Shown here: positions 1 through 13,143 of the stretch, piece after piece
How positions within the stretch are numbered: position 1 is the first letter of the stretch
How the letters are laid out: each line of letters starts with the position of its first letter
Assembly (NCBI GenBank): GCA_020086605.1
Contig: JACBWW010000045.1
Span: 3,866,749 to 3,930,748, forward strand
Length of the DNA stretch: 64,000 nucleotides
Source of the DNA: Lanius collurio
Taxonomy: Eukaryota > Chordata > Aves > Passeriformes > Laniidae
Direction: 5' to 3'
Program-made: the position numbers and the translations under genes
The notes under the pieces: model-generated
What the model was told of the DNA's origin: nothing
Database searches by the model: none
Seen by the model: only the letters and a program-made list of their open reading frames with translations

Positions 1-109
1 TTTGGTATATGTAAAGTCATAGTTAGACCTGAATCGTGTCATAATCTTAAAATATTTTTACAAAGATGGAGTTAAGTTTAGCAAAATACTTCCTCCAGCT
101 TAATTGGTT

Positions 110-196
110 TGTGGTGGCTTTGGCAGTGCTGGGTGAATAATTGGACTTAATGATCTTAAAGGTCTTTTCAATCAAAATGATTCTACTATTCTATAC
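110..196 (+). mobile_element. CR1 LINE 3'-end fragment
   Basis: The stretch reads like the conserved 3' untranslated end of avian CR1: a 'ttggactTaatgatcttaaaggtctttt' type block at about 140-169, followed by a degenerate terminal ATTCTA-type repeat (gattctactattcta, 179-193). CR1 is the dominant LINE of birds and its copies are usually 5'-truncated to a few hundred bases, as here. No reverse transcriptase coding remains. The copy is diverged, so it is old. Confidence 0.75.
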
Positions 197-263
197 AGGA
201 AAAAAAAAAGAAGTATGTTACCCCTTCATAATAACTTTTCATTTAAACAAGAAAATAGTTAAT

Positions 264-447
264 GAGGGTGAGGAAACACTGGTACATGGTGGCTAGAGAG
301 ATGGTAGATGCCACACATCCCTGAGAACATTGAAGGCCAGTTTGGGTGGGGTTTGGAGTAGCCTGATCAGTGGAAGGTGTCCGTGCTCACTGCAGAAGAT
401 TGGACTGGATGGCCTTTAAAGGTCCTTTCCAACCCAAACTGTTCTCA
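264..447 (+). mobile_element. CR1 LINE 3'-end fragment, second copy
   Basis: From 'gagggtgaggaaacactgg' to 'ccaacccaaactgttctca' this follows the CR1 3' region: a tract on the fate of the RT C-terminus/3'UTR, then 'gattggactggatggcc' and 'aaaggtcctttccaaccc' near 398-437. It lies in the same orientation as the neighbouring copy at 110-196 and about 70 bases downstream of it. The two differ clearly in sequence, so they are separate insertions of different CR1 subfamilies rather than one duplicated copy. Truncated and non-coding. Confidence 0.85.
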
Positions 448-1599
448 GATAACCCCTTCTGTATTATTTCTGTACTAGTACCATTTGTATTTCCCCCCTG
501 CTCACACCCACTGAGCTGAACCCTTGCAGTGAAGTTCCAGCTCTCTCTTCTGGGTGTTGGCATTGTCACCTGCACCACCCTCTGGCAGGTTCTCGCTCCT
601 GATTTAGGGGCAGAGCAAAGATCTCCCATTTTCCATCAGCTCCCATCTGGGAGAACCTCGGGGATGGTGTGAAGAGCTGACCCTTTCCATCTGGGGAGAA
701 GCAGCAAGAGGGAGAGGGCAGGAGCTTCATTTTCTCCTGTGTTCTGGCTCATTCTTCACTTTCTTGGTCTGTTTGATACCATGATGCTGGTCCAGGGAAA
801 GTAGCCAGGATGAGAAATTTCCCATGATGGGAGAACAGACCTGAGGCTGTGGGATAGATTTGGTGGATGTGAGGCCAAGAGCAGAGAGTTTGGGGGATAT
901 TCTAGAGGCAAATCAGTGGGAAATATTGAGCAGTTGGGGTAGATGCTGATTAAAAATGTAAATGTGGAAGGAAATGGATTTTGAGCTTTGTATTACACAG
1001 GCTTTTGGCTGGAAAAAATTTCATTTTTATCTAAGTGTTTGCTCCTACTGTAATACAGTTGCAGGATAGGTCACTCTGATGAATACAGCACACAAATTAG
1101 GCTGCCTCGTTCAGTTTTTTTTTGGTGCAAGTCCTTAACCACAGCCCTGGTGAGCTGTTCCTGCCGGGTTCCTGTGTCCGTGCCAGCGGTTGGGAGGGTG
1201 GTTGGTTATCAGGATTGGAGCTCCCCGTCTCGAAGGATTGCCTGTTGCATAAACCATGATAACACATGAAAGAACAAACTTACAGTTGCTGTAAGGGCAG
1301 TGTTTTTTAGTGCCAAAAAGTAGATAAAATCTTGAGATACGGTGCTTTTTTGTTGTCAGGAGTAAGGACTGAGAATTTCTTGAAGCGGGATTGTAGGGGT
1401 GGATACAACAGTGGGAGATTTCTGAGGTTTAGCAAGGAGACACTTCTGGGTCAAACAGAAACAAAAAAAAAAATGGAGAGGAAAACCCATCAGCTGGACA
1501 GGGGACCAGAACTGCACTTGGAAGGAGTTACCAAGAATTTGAGAAATACTCTCATCAAGTGAGTCAACATATAAACATTTTTAAATATTTTTTTACTAC

Positions 1600-1616
1600 T
1601 TTTTTTTTTTTTTTTT
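1600..1616 (+). repeat. Poly-T run followed by GTAG
   Basis: Seventeen consecutive T, followed by GTAG. It resembles a splice acceptor, but no plausible exon or homology follows, so it is best read as a homopolymer. Confidence 0.8.
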
Positions 1617-3602
1617 GTAGGCAGAGCTCTTCTACAGGTGATCACTTTTTCACACCCTTGTGGGCTTTTTATATTTCACAGTGTCTCCCTGGTGTGGGGG
1701 GATCTGTGGGAATATGTGAAGGCAGAGTCTTTTCTGTACATCTTTAAATCTTCTTCATTTGGGCACTGATGGATAATGTTTGCTAAATATCTCATTGCTG
1801 CCTTTTTGAATTATGTTGACCCATTCCTATTAAATGAATGTTTCCTGTAATTATGGCTGCATTTAAAACTGAAGGCTTTAAAACTTTAAAATTCCAATAA
1901 AAATTGGTGTATAGCTAAAAGCATGGCAGTGAATGCCATTTTTTTCCAAGCATTTTTTGTTTTATGTTGCTCGTGATCAAGAACTGTTTTAAATCATGAG
2001 ATTGAAAAAGTCAAGTTAAAAATAACTCTAAAACACATAAAGGCTGGTGATGGAAAATTTAAATATATCAATATAGAATTGTTAAATATCAAAGTAAAAT
2101 TCATGAAAAATAGAACAGGCCAGTCCATTTTTTTTTTTTAATGACTTCATGTTGATGCTCTCTTTTTTATTTTTGCCCAGTTTCAAGTTTGGAAGCAGTT
2201 TAGTTAAGGGAAACCTGCTTTGGGAAATCTACAGTTGAAACCTGACAGTAGGAATTTTAGACTCTGGGACAGTGTGACAGATGTAAAGGTCTTTACTGAA
2301 AACACAAATGCTAATAATAGATGGCAGAGGTTTTCTGCACTTGAATGTGCACATCGTTGACTACCTTTTTTTTAGCTGGAAAGTTAGAATTGATGCCCAG
2401 TTTTGTTTTTTTAACCACTCTCAGATGCTCTTCTTTGAACTTCTGTGATAATAATACACTGTGTTGGTGGAGCTGCTCATAAAACAAGTGCAGGCACAAG
2501 TGCTCAGCTCTCCCAGAGACTTTGAGAAACCGAGATCTGATGCACTGAACTGGTTCAAGCTCAGCAGCAATTTAAAAGGCAGTCTGAATGTGTTTTAATT
2601 AGGCCTGTTTGAATAATTTGTGATGGTGCTAAGCTTAATTCTGTTAAGAAATGCACTTGAGGATAATCCAGGGGAATTTCTGTGGATTGGGTGTTCATGT
2701 TGTAGGCTCGGGCTTGTTCAGGTAAATGATAAATAATCCTGCTGTCCGGGTGTACCTGGGAAGGGATTCACAGGGAGAGCAGGAATTGGTCCCTAACAGG
2801 AGGGAAATGCTCTCTGAAGTGTGTGATTGCACCCAATCTACTTTGAACTGACTTGGAAATACATGGTTATTGATAAATTTAAATTTGGGTAACTTCAAAT
2901 CATTTTTGCATTGTATAAATTCACTGTCATCACTGTTGGGAAGTTAAAAATGAGCGCACTCCAGCACTGCAGCATTAAAAGGGAAATCCGTTTCACTTCT
3001 TTAGGAAAGCATGTTTTAAGAAATTAAAATAGGAAAAAAAAATTAAAGCTTCATTATTTTATTTTTTTCCCAGGATATGTCTACATCCAATAGCAATAAA
3101 AATCAATGAGTGAATAAACACAGTGAGAACATGCTTACCAGGCACCAGACTTAGAGATTGCACAGAAAAAAAATCAGACTTACAAGGAATTACTGAAAAA
3201 ACTTTCTCATACGTTTTCCTTTGAGATTTCAGCACTGCAGCCTAAGCAGAATTTCAGCCCAGACAGATTTTGTGTGGTTTAAAAATAAATGTCTTCTGTT
3301 GTATTTGAAAAAGAATCAAGTTATGTACTTTTGCACTTCTTCTAATGTCAATTAGTCATGGTAGAATAATGCTTTGGAGCAACTGGGCTCTTTAAAGTAT
3401 CACTGGAAAATAACCTTTTCAGTTAGCTGAGGAATTTGATCTGTCGTTAATATTTGCTTAAGGAAAAGCTGTGCAATTAAAGCTGGGAAGCAGCAGTGAG
3501 CAGCACTGGAGGAAAACTGAAAGTGCTTCAGCCTCTCTGCTCTCCGAGGGAGCCAAGGGTGCTACACCAGATGATGTTCCTGCACAGAGCCCTACCCGGG
3601 CC

Positions 3603-3639
3603 TGAAATCTGATATAATCTGATATAATCTGAAATAATC
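3603..3639 (+). repeat. Short tandem repeat, 10-bp unit (ataatctgat)
   Basis: About three and a half copies of a 10-base unit of the form ATAATCTGAT, the last ones degenerate (gaaataatcc). Intronic, no coding role seen. Confidence 0.8.
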
Positions 3640-6600
3640 CCAAATAACAAAGTGTGGAGTGGGGGAATCTCTGCAAAGGCTGCTGAGTTTCAGGGCTGTG
3701 TAATCAGGGCAGTGAAATTGTGACTGGTTGTTTCACTGTCCCACAGATAATCCACGGGGAGCTGAGGAATTCCGTGCCTTTGCACCCTTTCACATTTAGG
3801 AGTTTTTGATGTCTGCAGTGCTATTTCAGTGAAAAAGTTGGGCTGGTTTTGCTGTGTGTGCAAAGAACTGCTTAGATGTGTTTTATGTTGAACATTCCTT
3901 TCACATCTGCTGTTTACCACACAGAATATAGTGATGTAAATCTAAATATTTCATTTGAAATCAGCCCATTCTTACAATTTAATCATTTTGACTGCAGTTC
4001 TTTCAATTCCCTCTAGCTTGGGAATATCTTCCTTGTAATTAGGTGTTTTAGGAATCCACGTGCAGTCCCAGGAACAGCCATGCAGGAGCAGAGGAGTTTG
4101 GGCAATTTCTGCCTTTCCTGACATGATGCTTCCAGGCTGCAGCCCAGCAAAAAGTTGGGATATTTTCCTTGTTTTATCACATCTGCCTCATTTGCAGTCT
4201 TTTGTAACACCTAAATGTCTCTCAGCATATTAACATTGCAGATGTTGCTGCTCTTTTGGAGGGCTAAATTTTTTGTTGTTTTTCACACTTCATTAATTTT
4301 GCTTTTTGAAAAAATGGAATTAATTTTAAAGCTGCTTTTATTCACTCAGATCTTGCTGAAGGGTTTTGTAATCTTCCCCCTCTCCTGTCGATGCAATCTC
4401 TTCTTTGAGTTGTTTTAAACTTCCCTGCTTTCTTTTCAGAATGTTTATGAAGATATTAGACCTAAATCACTTTATTGCTGATTTTTCAAAGTAGCTCCTC
4501 TCCATACCATAATTTGCTGTTTCAGTCCATGAGTGCTCACATTCATACTCATCTTCTATTGGAACAAGGCACTCTGTCAGTTGATTTTTCTCATTAAATT
4601 AGGGTCTAAATGTACTGCATCTTCTTTTTCCCCCCATATATCAATTAAATCTTCAACTCCCTTTATAGAAAGATTTTATTCTGCCTAATGGCACCACCAC
4701 CATGTGCTGTCATCAGCCTGAGATCATTCTTTTTATGGTTGTTTAAGTATTTATCAGAAGCAGAAGTTATTTCTACAGGTCAGTAATTACTGGACCTACC
4801 TAGTCTGGCCACAAACACAGAACAGATTTTCATGCTTCCTTACCTGTTCCTTTAAAGTGTTTTTTTTTCAATAAAAGTTATTTTTAAAATTAAGGGAAAA
4901 CAAGTCATTGACCTGGAAACTTACTACATTGCTGGAACTCAAGTTTTGATTTTTTGTTTCTTTTTAATTAAAGGGAAAATTATTAGTTAAAAATACTACT
5001 TAGAAACAATTACTTGAGCAGTAATTTTTGCACAGAGGTGATGGGAGTGTTTTAATATATTGTTGATCCAGAACTGAAGCTGCCCCCTCATTTCAGTGCA
5101 GTGCATGTTGAAGTTTTCTGGTTGTAGTTGTTTAATTATTTGTTTAATTGCTTTAAAGACAGTTCAAGTGATGCTGAACAATGAATTCTGCAGGATTATT
5201 ATACAAGGAAAGGACAACAACCCCCCCCAGAACTGGCGGGATGGGGGCCCCCACAGGTTGTACCTGTGCTGCAGACCCTGCCCTACAGAAATGCCCTGAA
5301 TTCCAACATACTCTGCCATACCATGTGCCATCTGGGGTGCAGTCAAAGGCTTTGTTGCCTTTTATTTGTTCATATTTATCTGCCTGTATCCATCTCTCAA
5401 AATAGTGCAAGTCTGATTTTGTGTTCCATAGCACTCATAATGCCAAATTATTTGCTGCTTCTGATGACACTGAGGAAAGATGCTTCTCTTCTGAGTATTT
5501 CAAAAAAATTCCAACACTCTGAAGCTCCTAAATTTCAAGGAAATAAATGTATATCTAAAATGATAGAAATTGTTAATAGTGGGACACATTAAATTATCTG
5601 AACAAGAGCAGGCCAGATGTCCATCACTGTAGAATTGAGTTAAGTAGTTGAATTTATTGTCAAATCAGTCAGTTTACTGTGTGATGTATTTGATAATTCT
5701 CCTAAGTTAATTAGTTCCAAGCAGATATTTTATGGCACTACGGCCTGTCTGTAAAATAATGCAGCTGGGTTGTTTTCAAATGGGAGAGTCTTCTGTCATT
5801 TCTCTACAGCTTTAAAAAAATATCTGAGTGTTATCTGGAGTAAAGCTAAGCTGGAATTTCTGTCACCCATTTAGTCCAAGGTGATTGCTCCAGCTTGAGA
5901 ATGTCAACAATTACCCAGTGCTCAAGTTTAATTAGTAAAAGGGAAGCACCTGTATTTTTAGAGGAAAAGACTCCAGGATTAGACTGTACAAATTCAAGTT
6001 GTAACAAAAGACAAAAATGAGCATATTATTCTTCCTTGGGGAAAATCAGTCAGTGGAAGGGCTCTGTTCACGGAAAAAATGCAGCAAATAATTCTTTTTG
6101 CCTCTGTGCTTTTGTACTGATGCATATCAGTAATGATGTTTACAACTGCTTGGTCTGTCCAGCAGCAAAACAAAAGAATTAAGAGCACTTCTGGTGATTA
6201 GACAGACCTGCAGCACTCCAGCTTTAATCCCTCAAATTTTACACTTGACGTATCATTGCCGACTGAAAAATGTGACTTTTTATTTATTTTCTTTAAATCG
6301 CTTTCTTTAAACCACCATCTGGTTGAGGCATTAAAACAGGCAATATTGTTGTAAGAGTTTTCTTAAGACCTTTCTTTGGCTGTTAATTGCACATTTATAA
6401 TTATGTTCTTACAAAAAGATAAAAGAGTTTTGAAGGATTATTCTTGGCAACAGACCTGAGGTGAAAACCTGCTGGTTTAATGTGTAAATTATAATGTGTG
6501 CAGTTGTGAAGAGTGGTTTTGTGAAATGCTCTAGTAAGCTCAAGAATCTAAGAGAGCTGTCAGAGAGTTTGCACTCATAAGGGGCTAATGTTCATTGCAA

Positions 6601-7341
6601 AACAACTCATAATGTGCTGTGCCTGAAGGCTCAGTGAGTAGTTTAACTTAAACACAATCACCAACTTTCTGGAAGACAGATAAAGGAAAGAATTGTTCCT
6701 CCAGCAAAGTTAGAGAAATGAAAAAAACAGCCTCACTTTGATGCCTGTTTAAAATCATTAATTTTCCTGTAAGTTAATGTAAATCGAGGATTAAACAGAA
6801 ACTGTTACCATCTGACCCTTATAAACGAAACTTCTGTGTGGCTCATCTATTTGAAGTCAAATCTGTCCATACATCTAAACAGGAAACTAAATGAAAACAT
6901 TTTTTCTTTTCATTTCCTATATCCTGCAAACTTTTTCAAAGTCTATTTCCTTTTAAAAGTTAGGCTGCATACTTATAAAGCTCTTTTTTTTTTTTTTCTC
7001 CTATGGTCATAAATTTAACCACTAGTTGCTAAGCAGAAGATTAGGAGAGGATCATCTCTGGGCACTGAAGTTTATCCATCTGACAATGTTTCTAAAGTAC
7101 CATCTTTGCAGATGGTTTTGGACTGTGTGAGGGATCCACGCTCTGGGATAGTGTAAAAATACTGTAATTATGATCAGTTTGATTTCACAACTGAGTTGCA
7201 AATGCTGGAGATTCAGGATTACAACTTCTCTCTACAGCTCAGGGTGATTTCCTCCTTGTGAGATCTGTGTTTCCCTCTCTGTAGTGACCTTGATCTCTAG
7301 AAAATGCTTTACACCCTAGAGATGAAATTACTGTGTATTAG

Positions 7342-7366
7342 ATTATTATTATTATTATTGTTATTA
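7342..7366 (+). repeat. (ATT)n microsatellite
   Basis: About eight ATT triplets with one G interruption (attattg ttatta). Likely length-polymorphic simple repeat. Confidence 0.85.
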
Positions 7367-8561
7367 ATTGCTGTTCTTTATTTACTGCAAGGATAAATGA
7401 CACAGCTCTGGTGCTCACCACTTAGGTCTGAAGACTGTTGATGTTTAAAAAGGTGGTAAATTCCAAACAGGGGTGGTGTCATTCCTCATGTTTTAGGGAT
7501 CCAGAGCATGTGGTGGTAGGAAACTCTTCCTTCAGTGAATGGCTTCAGGTTTTTGTGTGTCTGTGCTCGACAAAAAGCTCCTCATCTGAACAGACTTGTT
7601 TCATTATCAGATGTTCCCAAGTCCAAGTAGCATCACTTGGTCCCTGGTCAGTTGAGCCTCCCACGGCACAGTGAGTTTGAAGTGAGGTCCTTCACTCAGA
7701 TAATGTGTCTGGAAAGGATGGGCACTGACAGGGAAGGATTCACAGCCCTGACCCTTCCTCTTGGCCCTGTCCTGCCTTGCCTGGGAGCAGGATTGGGTCC
7801 CAGTGCGAGTTGCTTTCTCCTGGATGACAGATAGGCAGCAGCTTCTGCTGTTGTGCTGTATTGAGTTTCCAGGGTGGGATTGCTTCCTGCAGTCCTGAGT
7901 TACCTGCAGAGCTGACCCCAAGTGCTGGGTGCAGGCAGATGCAAGGTGTGCAGTGTTCCCAGGTGTGTGACAGGGTGCAGGTCATTGCTTTACACCCCTT
8001 TCAGGTGTTTATCATTGTTTCTCTTCCCTCCTCACATGGCTGTAGCCTAAAAAGACAGTTCTGAGGGGTTTTGATTTGTCACAAAATCAGTTCGAGGTGC
8101 TGCCTGTCTCCTCCCAAAGGTGTTTCAGCTGGATCTTCAGCTGTCCTGGTACTTGTTCTTCTGCCATTTTGGCCATGAGATAGGAGCTCCCACATCTCTA
8201 ACTGACGTAAATGCATCAAAGAATCCTACATCTGCTGATGGGATACATTTTCCTTCACGAAAACATCCCTCCCTAAACAGAACGATACTTTCAGTATGGG
8301 AGATGGTCTGGAATTTTTACTTCAGTAACTGGGTCAAGAACATGAAGCCCATTGCTTTTGGAAAGAATTCCCATGCCTGAGCAGTAGTGTGCAAGGTTTT
8401 TCATTAAAGATGGGACGGTGAGGAAGATGATGTAGGACAGCAAATTCCTGCCATTCAGGGAGGGTCTATTACAGCACATGGAGGAAGAAAATGTAGAGGG
8501 GCTTCTGGTACCCTAATAATTGGCACTTGGTAATTTGATTTTAGCAAGAAATATGACAAAA

Positions 8562-8640
8562 ATTCTACCTTAATATATAGTATAATAATTCTGATAATAT
8601 ATAGTATAATAATTCTACCTTAATATATAGTATAATATAG
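8562..8640 (+). repeat. AT-rich tandem repeat, ~25-27-bp unit
   Basis: Three near-copies of a unit of the type attctaccttaatatatag + tataata. The middle copy is shorter and carries ctgataatatatag instead of ctaccttaatatatag. The first and third copies agree over more than 20 bases, so the array grew recently or is held by conversion. Almost pure A/T. Confidence 0.85.
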
Positions 8641-11600
8641 TACCGAGGGTCCATCTGCTTCCCTACATTTTTTCCCCCATAGTTCACTGGAATTAGTTAA
8701 TAAGGATGTTGGAGGATTGAGAGAGCAAAGAAGCTCAGAATTCTGGGACTGGCCCTTGTTGAACAAACAGCATCCAGACAAAATGCTGCACATGTCACAA
8801 GTGTCACCTTCTGCAAGAACTCTGTTTCCCTTGGTTTTGCAGTTGATTGAATAGCAATTGTATTCCTTCTTGTATAAAATGGGTATCTTGGACTGGTTTG
8901 ATGGGAGAGGACAGCAAACTTTGTCATGTTAGAGCATGAGCCCACATGCATTGAAAGAAAAAAGGATTCTTTTAACAACTTTCAGGGTAGCAACATAGGA
9001 CTTAAGAGAATTTGGCTCTGGACCAGATAATCCTGTTTTGTTGATGTTAAACCACTGGCCACAGCAGTGATTACACCATAAGACTACAAAAGAGGCTTTA
9101 TTTATACTACACTTTTTCTTTCATGTTTCCAATCATAAAAATAAATAGGTCTTATTAGAAAAGAAAAAATTTACTTATTTACTTGTTTGCGTGCTGGGAG
9201 GCATTAAGTATTTCCTTTTTTTAAGGGGAAGTGTGTCACTTGCATTTAACTCAGATAAAAATAAAGGAAGATAAAACTAATTTAATTTTAGAACATAATT
9301 TTTTTTATTTGCTGAAGAACTGTTGTTTTAAAATGGATAGCCTGCTGCGAAAGAAACAAAGCCACTTCAACAAAGCAGGAAATCAATAACCACAAGAAAG
9401 CCTAAAGAAAATGAATGCATACAGGGTGAGCGAGTGACACAGAAATTATTTTCTGCTGTAAGAATGGTAATAATAGAATGCATATGGAGGGGATGAAAAA
9501 CATGATAGAAATATACATAGAAAAGACATGTTCTCTATTTGTAGTTATAAATAATGACCTCTGTGTTACAGTATTTAAACTTTGAAGGGTCTGGATGGCG
9601 GTTTTCTTCCTGATTTCCCCACCCCCCAGTCCTAGGTAAATATTTATGCTTGCAAAATTTAGTAGGCTGGCAGCCATGGAAACGTATGTCTTTCATTTAT
9701 CTCCAGGAAATCTGGTTGCAAACACTCCTTTAGTTGAATTCTTTCAGTCTTTTTCAGCAGCTTTTAAAACAACCTCTTGATTGAGGAGCAGGAGTTGTGT
9801 GTGTGACATGTGAGTGGGATTCTGTGGCAGTCCGTGGCAGGGCTGGCTTTGCCCAGAGGTGGATGGTGCTAGGAAGTTACACCACAGAGTTTTTGGGAGA
9901 GTCAAACCCCTGGGTCTGGAGGGAAGTCTTTTAAAGACGTCAACAGCAGGTATGACTTGTCTGCTCAACTCTTGTATCTACTCCAGGACATACCTGGCTT
10001 CAGGAAATGCCTGAATTTGGGAATAACTCATGCTGCTTTTCAGTAGTCTGAGATGCTTTTTCTGGAGTCAGCTTCTTCCAGTTTTTCCTAACTGTCTATG
10101 AGAGAGACATCTATAGAATGACATCGTGTTTCTCAGTGGGAAATGATGTGTGGCTGTGGTGAGAAGGGTTCCTTGGTGTAGCTGTAATGCAAAAGCAGAC
10201 AAGCTTTTGGTGAGAAAAGTACCTCAGTGTATAAAAAACCAAGTAGTATTTGAGGCTTGTTATGAGCTGAGAATAATTATTCCCTATATCTGTTACCCAC
10301 CTTGGGAGAAAGGGTAAGCTTGACTGGAGGAGCAGAGGGAATATTACCAGGAAGGGAAGAGTGGTGCTGTAATGTCTTAGGGGAGGGAATGAAACCCAGT
10401 GCTCATGTGCAGTGGGGAGAGGATTGAGATGCTACAAGCTGGTATCTTTATGGCCCCATGGTTTTGGTACCCAGCTGAGGCTGGCCCTGAGGTTGGCCAC
10501 ATTCAGAATCAGAGGGCAGTGGGGTTTGCTTTCACAGTCATTCCAGTTATCTGCTATTAAGGGGTTTCCATCAGGTAGAGTTTTTGTGAGTGTGTGCATA
10601 TGTGTGCACAAAATAGGGAAAGTTCCCACATTCCTGTTGGTTAAATCTCACTTAACATAACTGATAATACTTACGTGGTTTTGTATATTCATATTAGCAT
10701 CTTTTCAAAACAGATTTTAAAGACAAAATTTAATGTTAATTTTGCAAAAGATTTCATTCTTCCCTTTTATTTTCTCATGGTCCTAAAAGTTTGTGTTTTG
10801 TTGTTTGAAAACTCCTTCTCTTACTGTACATTTGCAGTAGAAATACTAACCTTGTCTGTCTTGTGAGCTAACAAATGAAATACCAAAATCTGGAAAGGTA
10901 GAGGTGAAGCAGGGGAGCTACATCCTTACACTACTGCCTGTTTAATTTCATACTGGTCCAGGACCACCAGCAAACTGAAAGGTATTTTCTGTGTAGTGAA
11001 CCCTCAGATGTTTACTCCTGGACAGAATCACCTAATTGTAGAGGCTCCTTTGGATTGCTGGGAACAATTCCTCCTTTCAGCATGGATGTTGGTGCAGAGG
11101 ACTGCTTCTGTGTTCTTTCATTTATTATTCTTCAAAAGATGAATTTCTGTTTTCTACCTTTGAAGAGTCTTTGCCAAGATTGTGAAAACACTGCAACTTG
11201 TAGTGCAGAGATTAAAAACAGTTAAGGCAAGAGCAGTTTCCCATTGCATCAGCCTGCAAATTGCTCTGACAGCATTGTACCACCACAGCACAAAGCACCC
11301 CTGTTAGGGAATTAATATCGGCTCCCCTGGGTTACGCGATACTCGCGGCTGTAAATACGTCAAGTCTTGCTCTTAGGTTTCTGTCCACAGATAATAGGCT
11401 TAAACAGTCACATTTTTTACAACTTTCATTGAATTGAGACTTACTGAGATACAGCTTAGTGGAAACCCAACAGTATTTCAAATACCTTTTCTTGTAATAC
11501 GTTCCTCTGAATTGGCATTGAATTCAGATACAGGTCAAAAATAAAGCTTGGAAGGGTCTGATATAATTCAGACACAAGACATGAGTGTTTGTAAGAGATG

Positions 11601-13124
11601 GTGATTCCCTGCTTGGAAAGTTTCCATGCAAGTATTTGTAGAAGTAAGTACGTGTGAAAATAAAATAATTCTTAAAAAAATTGGGTTAAATTAACTTGTG
11701 TGAAAGGAGCTTTATAGCTCCTCAGTGTCATGGTGTATCTGTGCATAGGGCTGGACTGTGCCCTGTGGTTCTGTCTGTGCCTTGGCCAACATCAGCTGTT
11801 GGGATGGAGCTGTGGTGTTCCCATGCTGATCCCAGTGCAGGCCTTGTCATCTGCTCACATCAGTGCTGAGCTTTCATACACAGGTGGAAACATCCTAAAA
11901 ATGCCTTCAGTGGTTTGGTTCTACTGCTGAACAGTCAGATACTTTAGGAGATTAAAACAAAAAACTGGTCAGAAACAGTTAAATTGCATCATAATACCGG
12001 CTGTAATGTGCAGCAGTTCCCAGCTCTGACTGCATCCAGAACCCAAGCAGAGCCATCCAAGCTGAGCTGAGGTTTGCAGGGCTCGTTACAAACCTGGCCA
12101 TATCTGTGGCACTTACACATTTGGTTTAGCTGGACATCGTGGGGGAGCATTGTTTTCACAACAAGTCTGTAATTTGAATTTGTGGTCTGGGTGTGTCATT
12201 AGTGGCATGATTCCATCCTGGACAGGCCCCCTCCTGCAAGGTTTGTTTTAGGCAGGGTGGGAACAATGGGAATGAAGACACAGCAGCAGGAACTTTGTCC
12301 CACTGGCTGTGATCCACAGCTAAATGGACTGTATTTTATCTGTGCCAGTGTGCCTTCACTGCCACGGCTCCTAACTTCATGCAGTTCTATTAAATTTCTG
12401 TGTGTATCCCTGCATCTGCTGGAGTCACACTTCCAATTTCCTTACTGCCATACCCTTAAATTGAGCTGGGGCAGTGTGGAACATGGATCAGCCTCCCTGC
12501 TTGTCTGCAGCCATGAATCACCACTGTTCTGAAATTTGCTGATTTATCCCCCTTTTTCCTGTGCTGTTACTTGACAGAAAAAAAAAGTAAAACCAGGAAT
12601 GTTGAGGAATGTTATATCTGCAGGTATACTCATGAGTAATTTAAAGTTTTAAATCTCAAAGAACCAAAAAACCTTTTTTGGTTTTAAACTTATTCTGTAA
12701 TGCCTGATTTCAGAAATAAGGAATTAAACTTTCTTAAGTAAGAACCATTCACTTGTTCTCTATTGCAACTAGGCTATAATGACACTTGAATACAAGGAAT
12801 TCAGGTAGTATTTCTGACTGTAGACCCCAAGTTAAGTTTTAAATAAGTATCTTAATCAGTGAATAACCAAAAGGTCCTGGAGACCATCCTGGGAATAAAT
12901 GTGTAAGATAAATCTGTAAAACATCTGTAAATGGATGGAATACTTCTACAAATTTTTACCCTAGTGGGGCTTTTTAATACATTTAAGAAACTTCTAGAAA
13001 GCTCATTTAAATTCTGTTTTGTCTTTCTGCACAGTTTTAAGTAGTCTTGAATTTTTAATCTTTGTAAAAATGAAATAGTTCATAGTAGACTGCATGGAGA
13101 TATATTGAGACAATGGTGTTTTGC

Positions 13125-13143
13125 AAAAAAAAAAAAAAAAAAA
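13125..13143 (+). repeat. Poly-A run (19 A)
   Basis: Nineteen consecutive A after TTGC. No recognisable retroposed gene body was seen upstream on the + strand, so it is listed as a simple repeat and not as the tail of a retrocopy. Confidence 0.8.
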
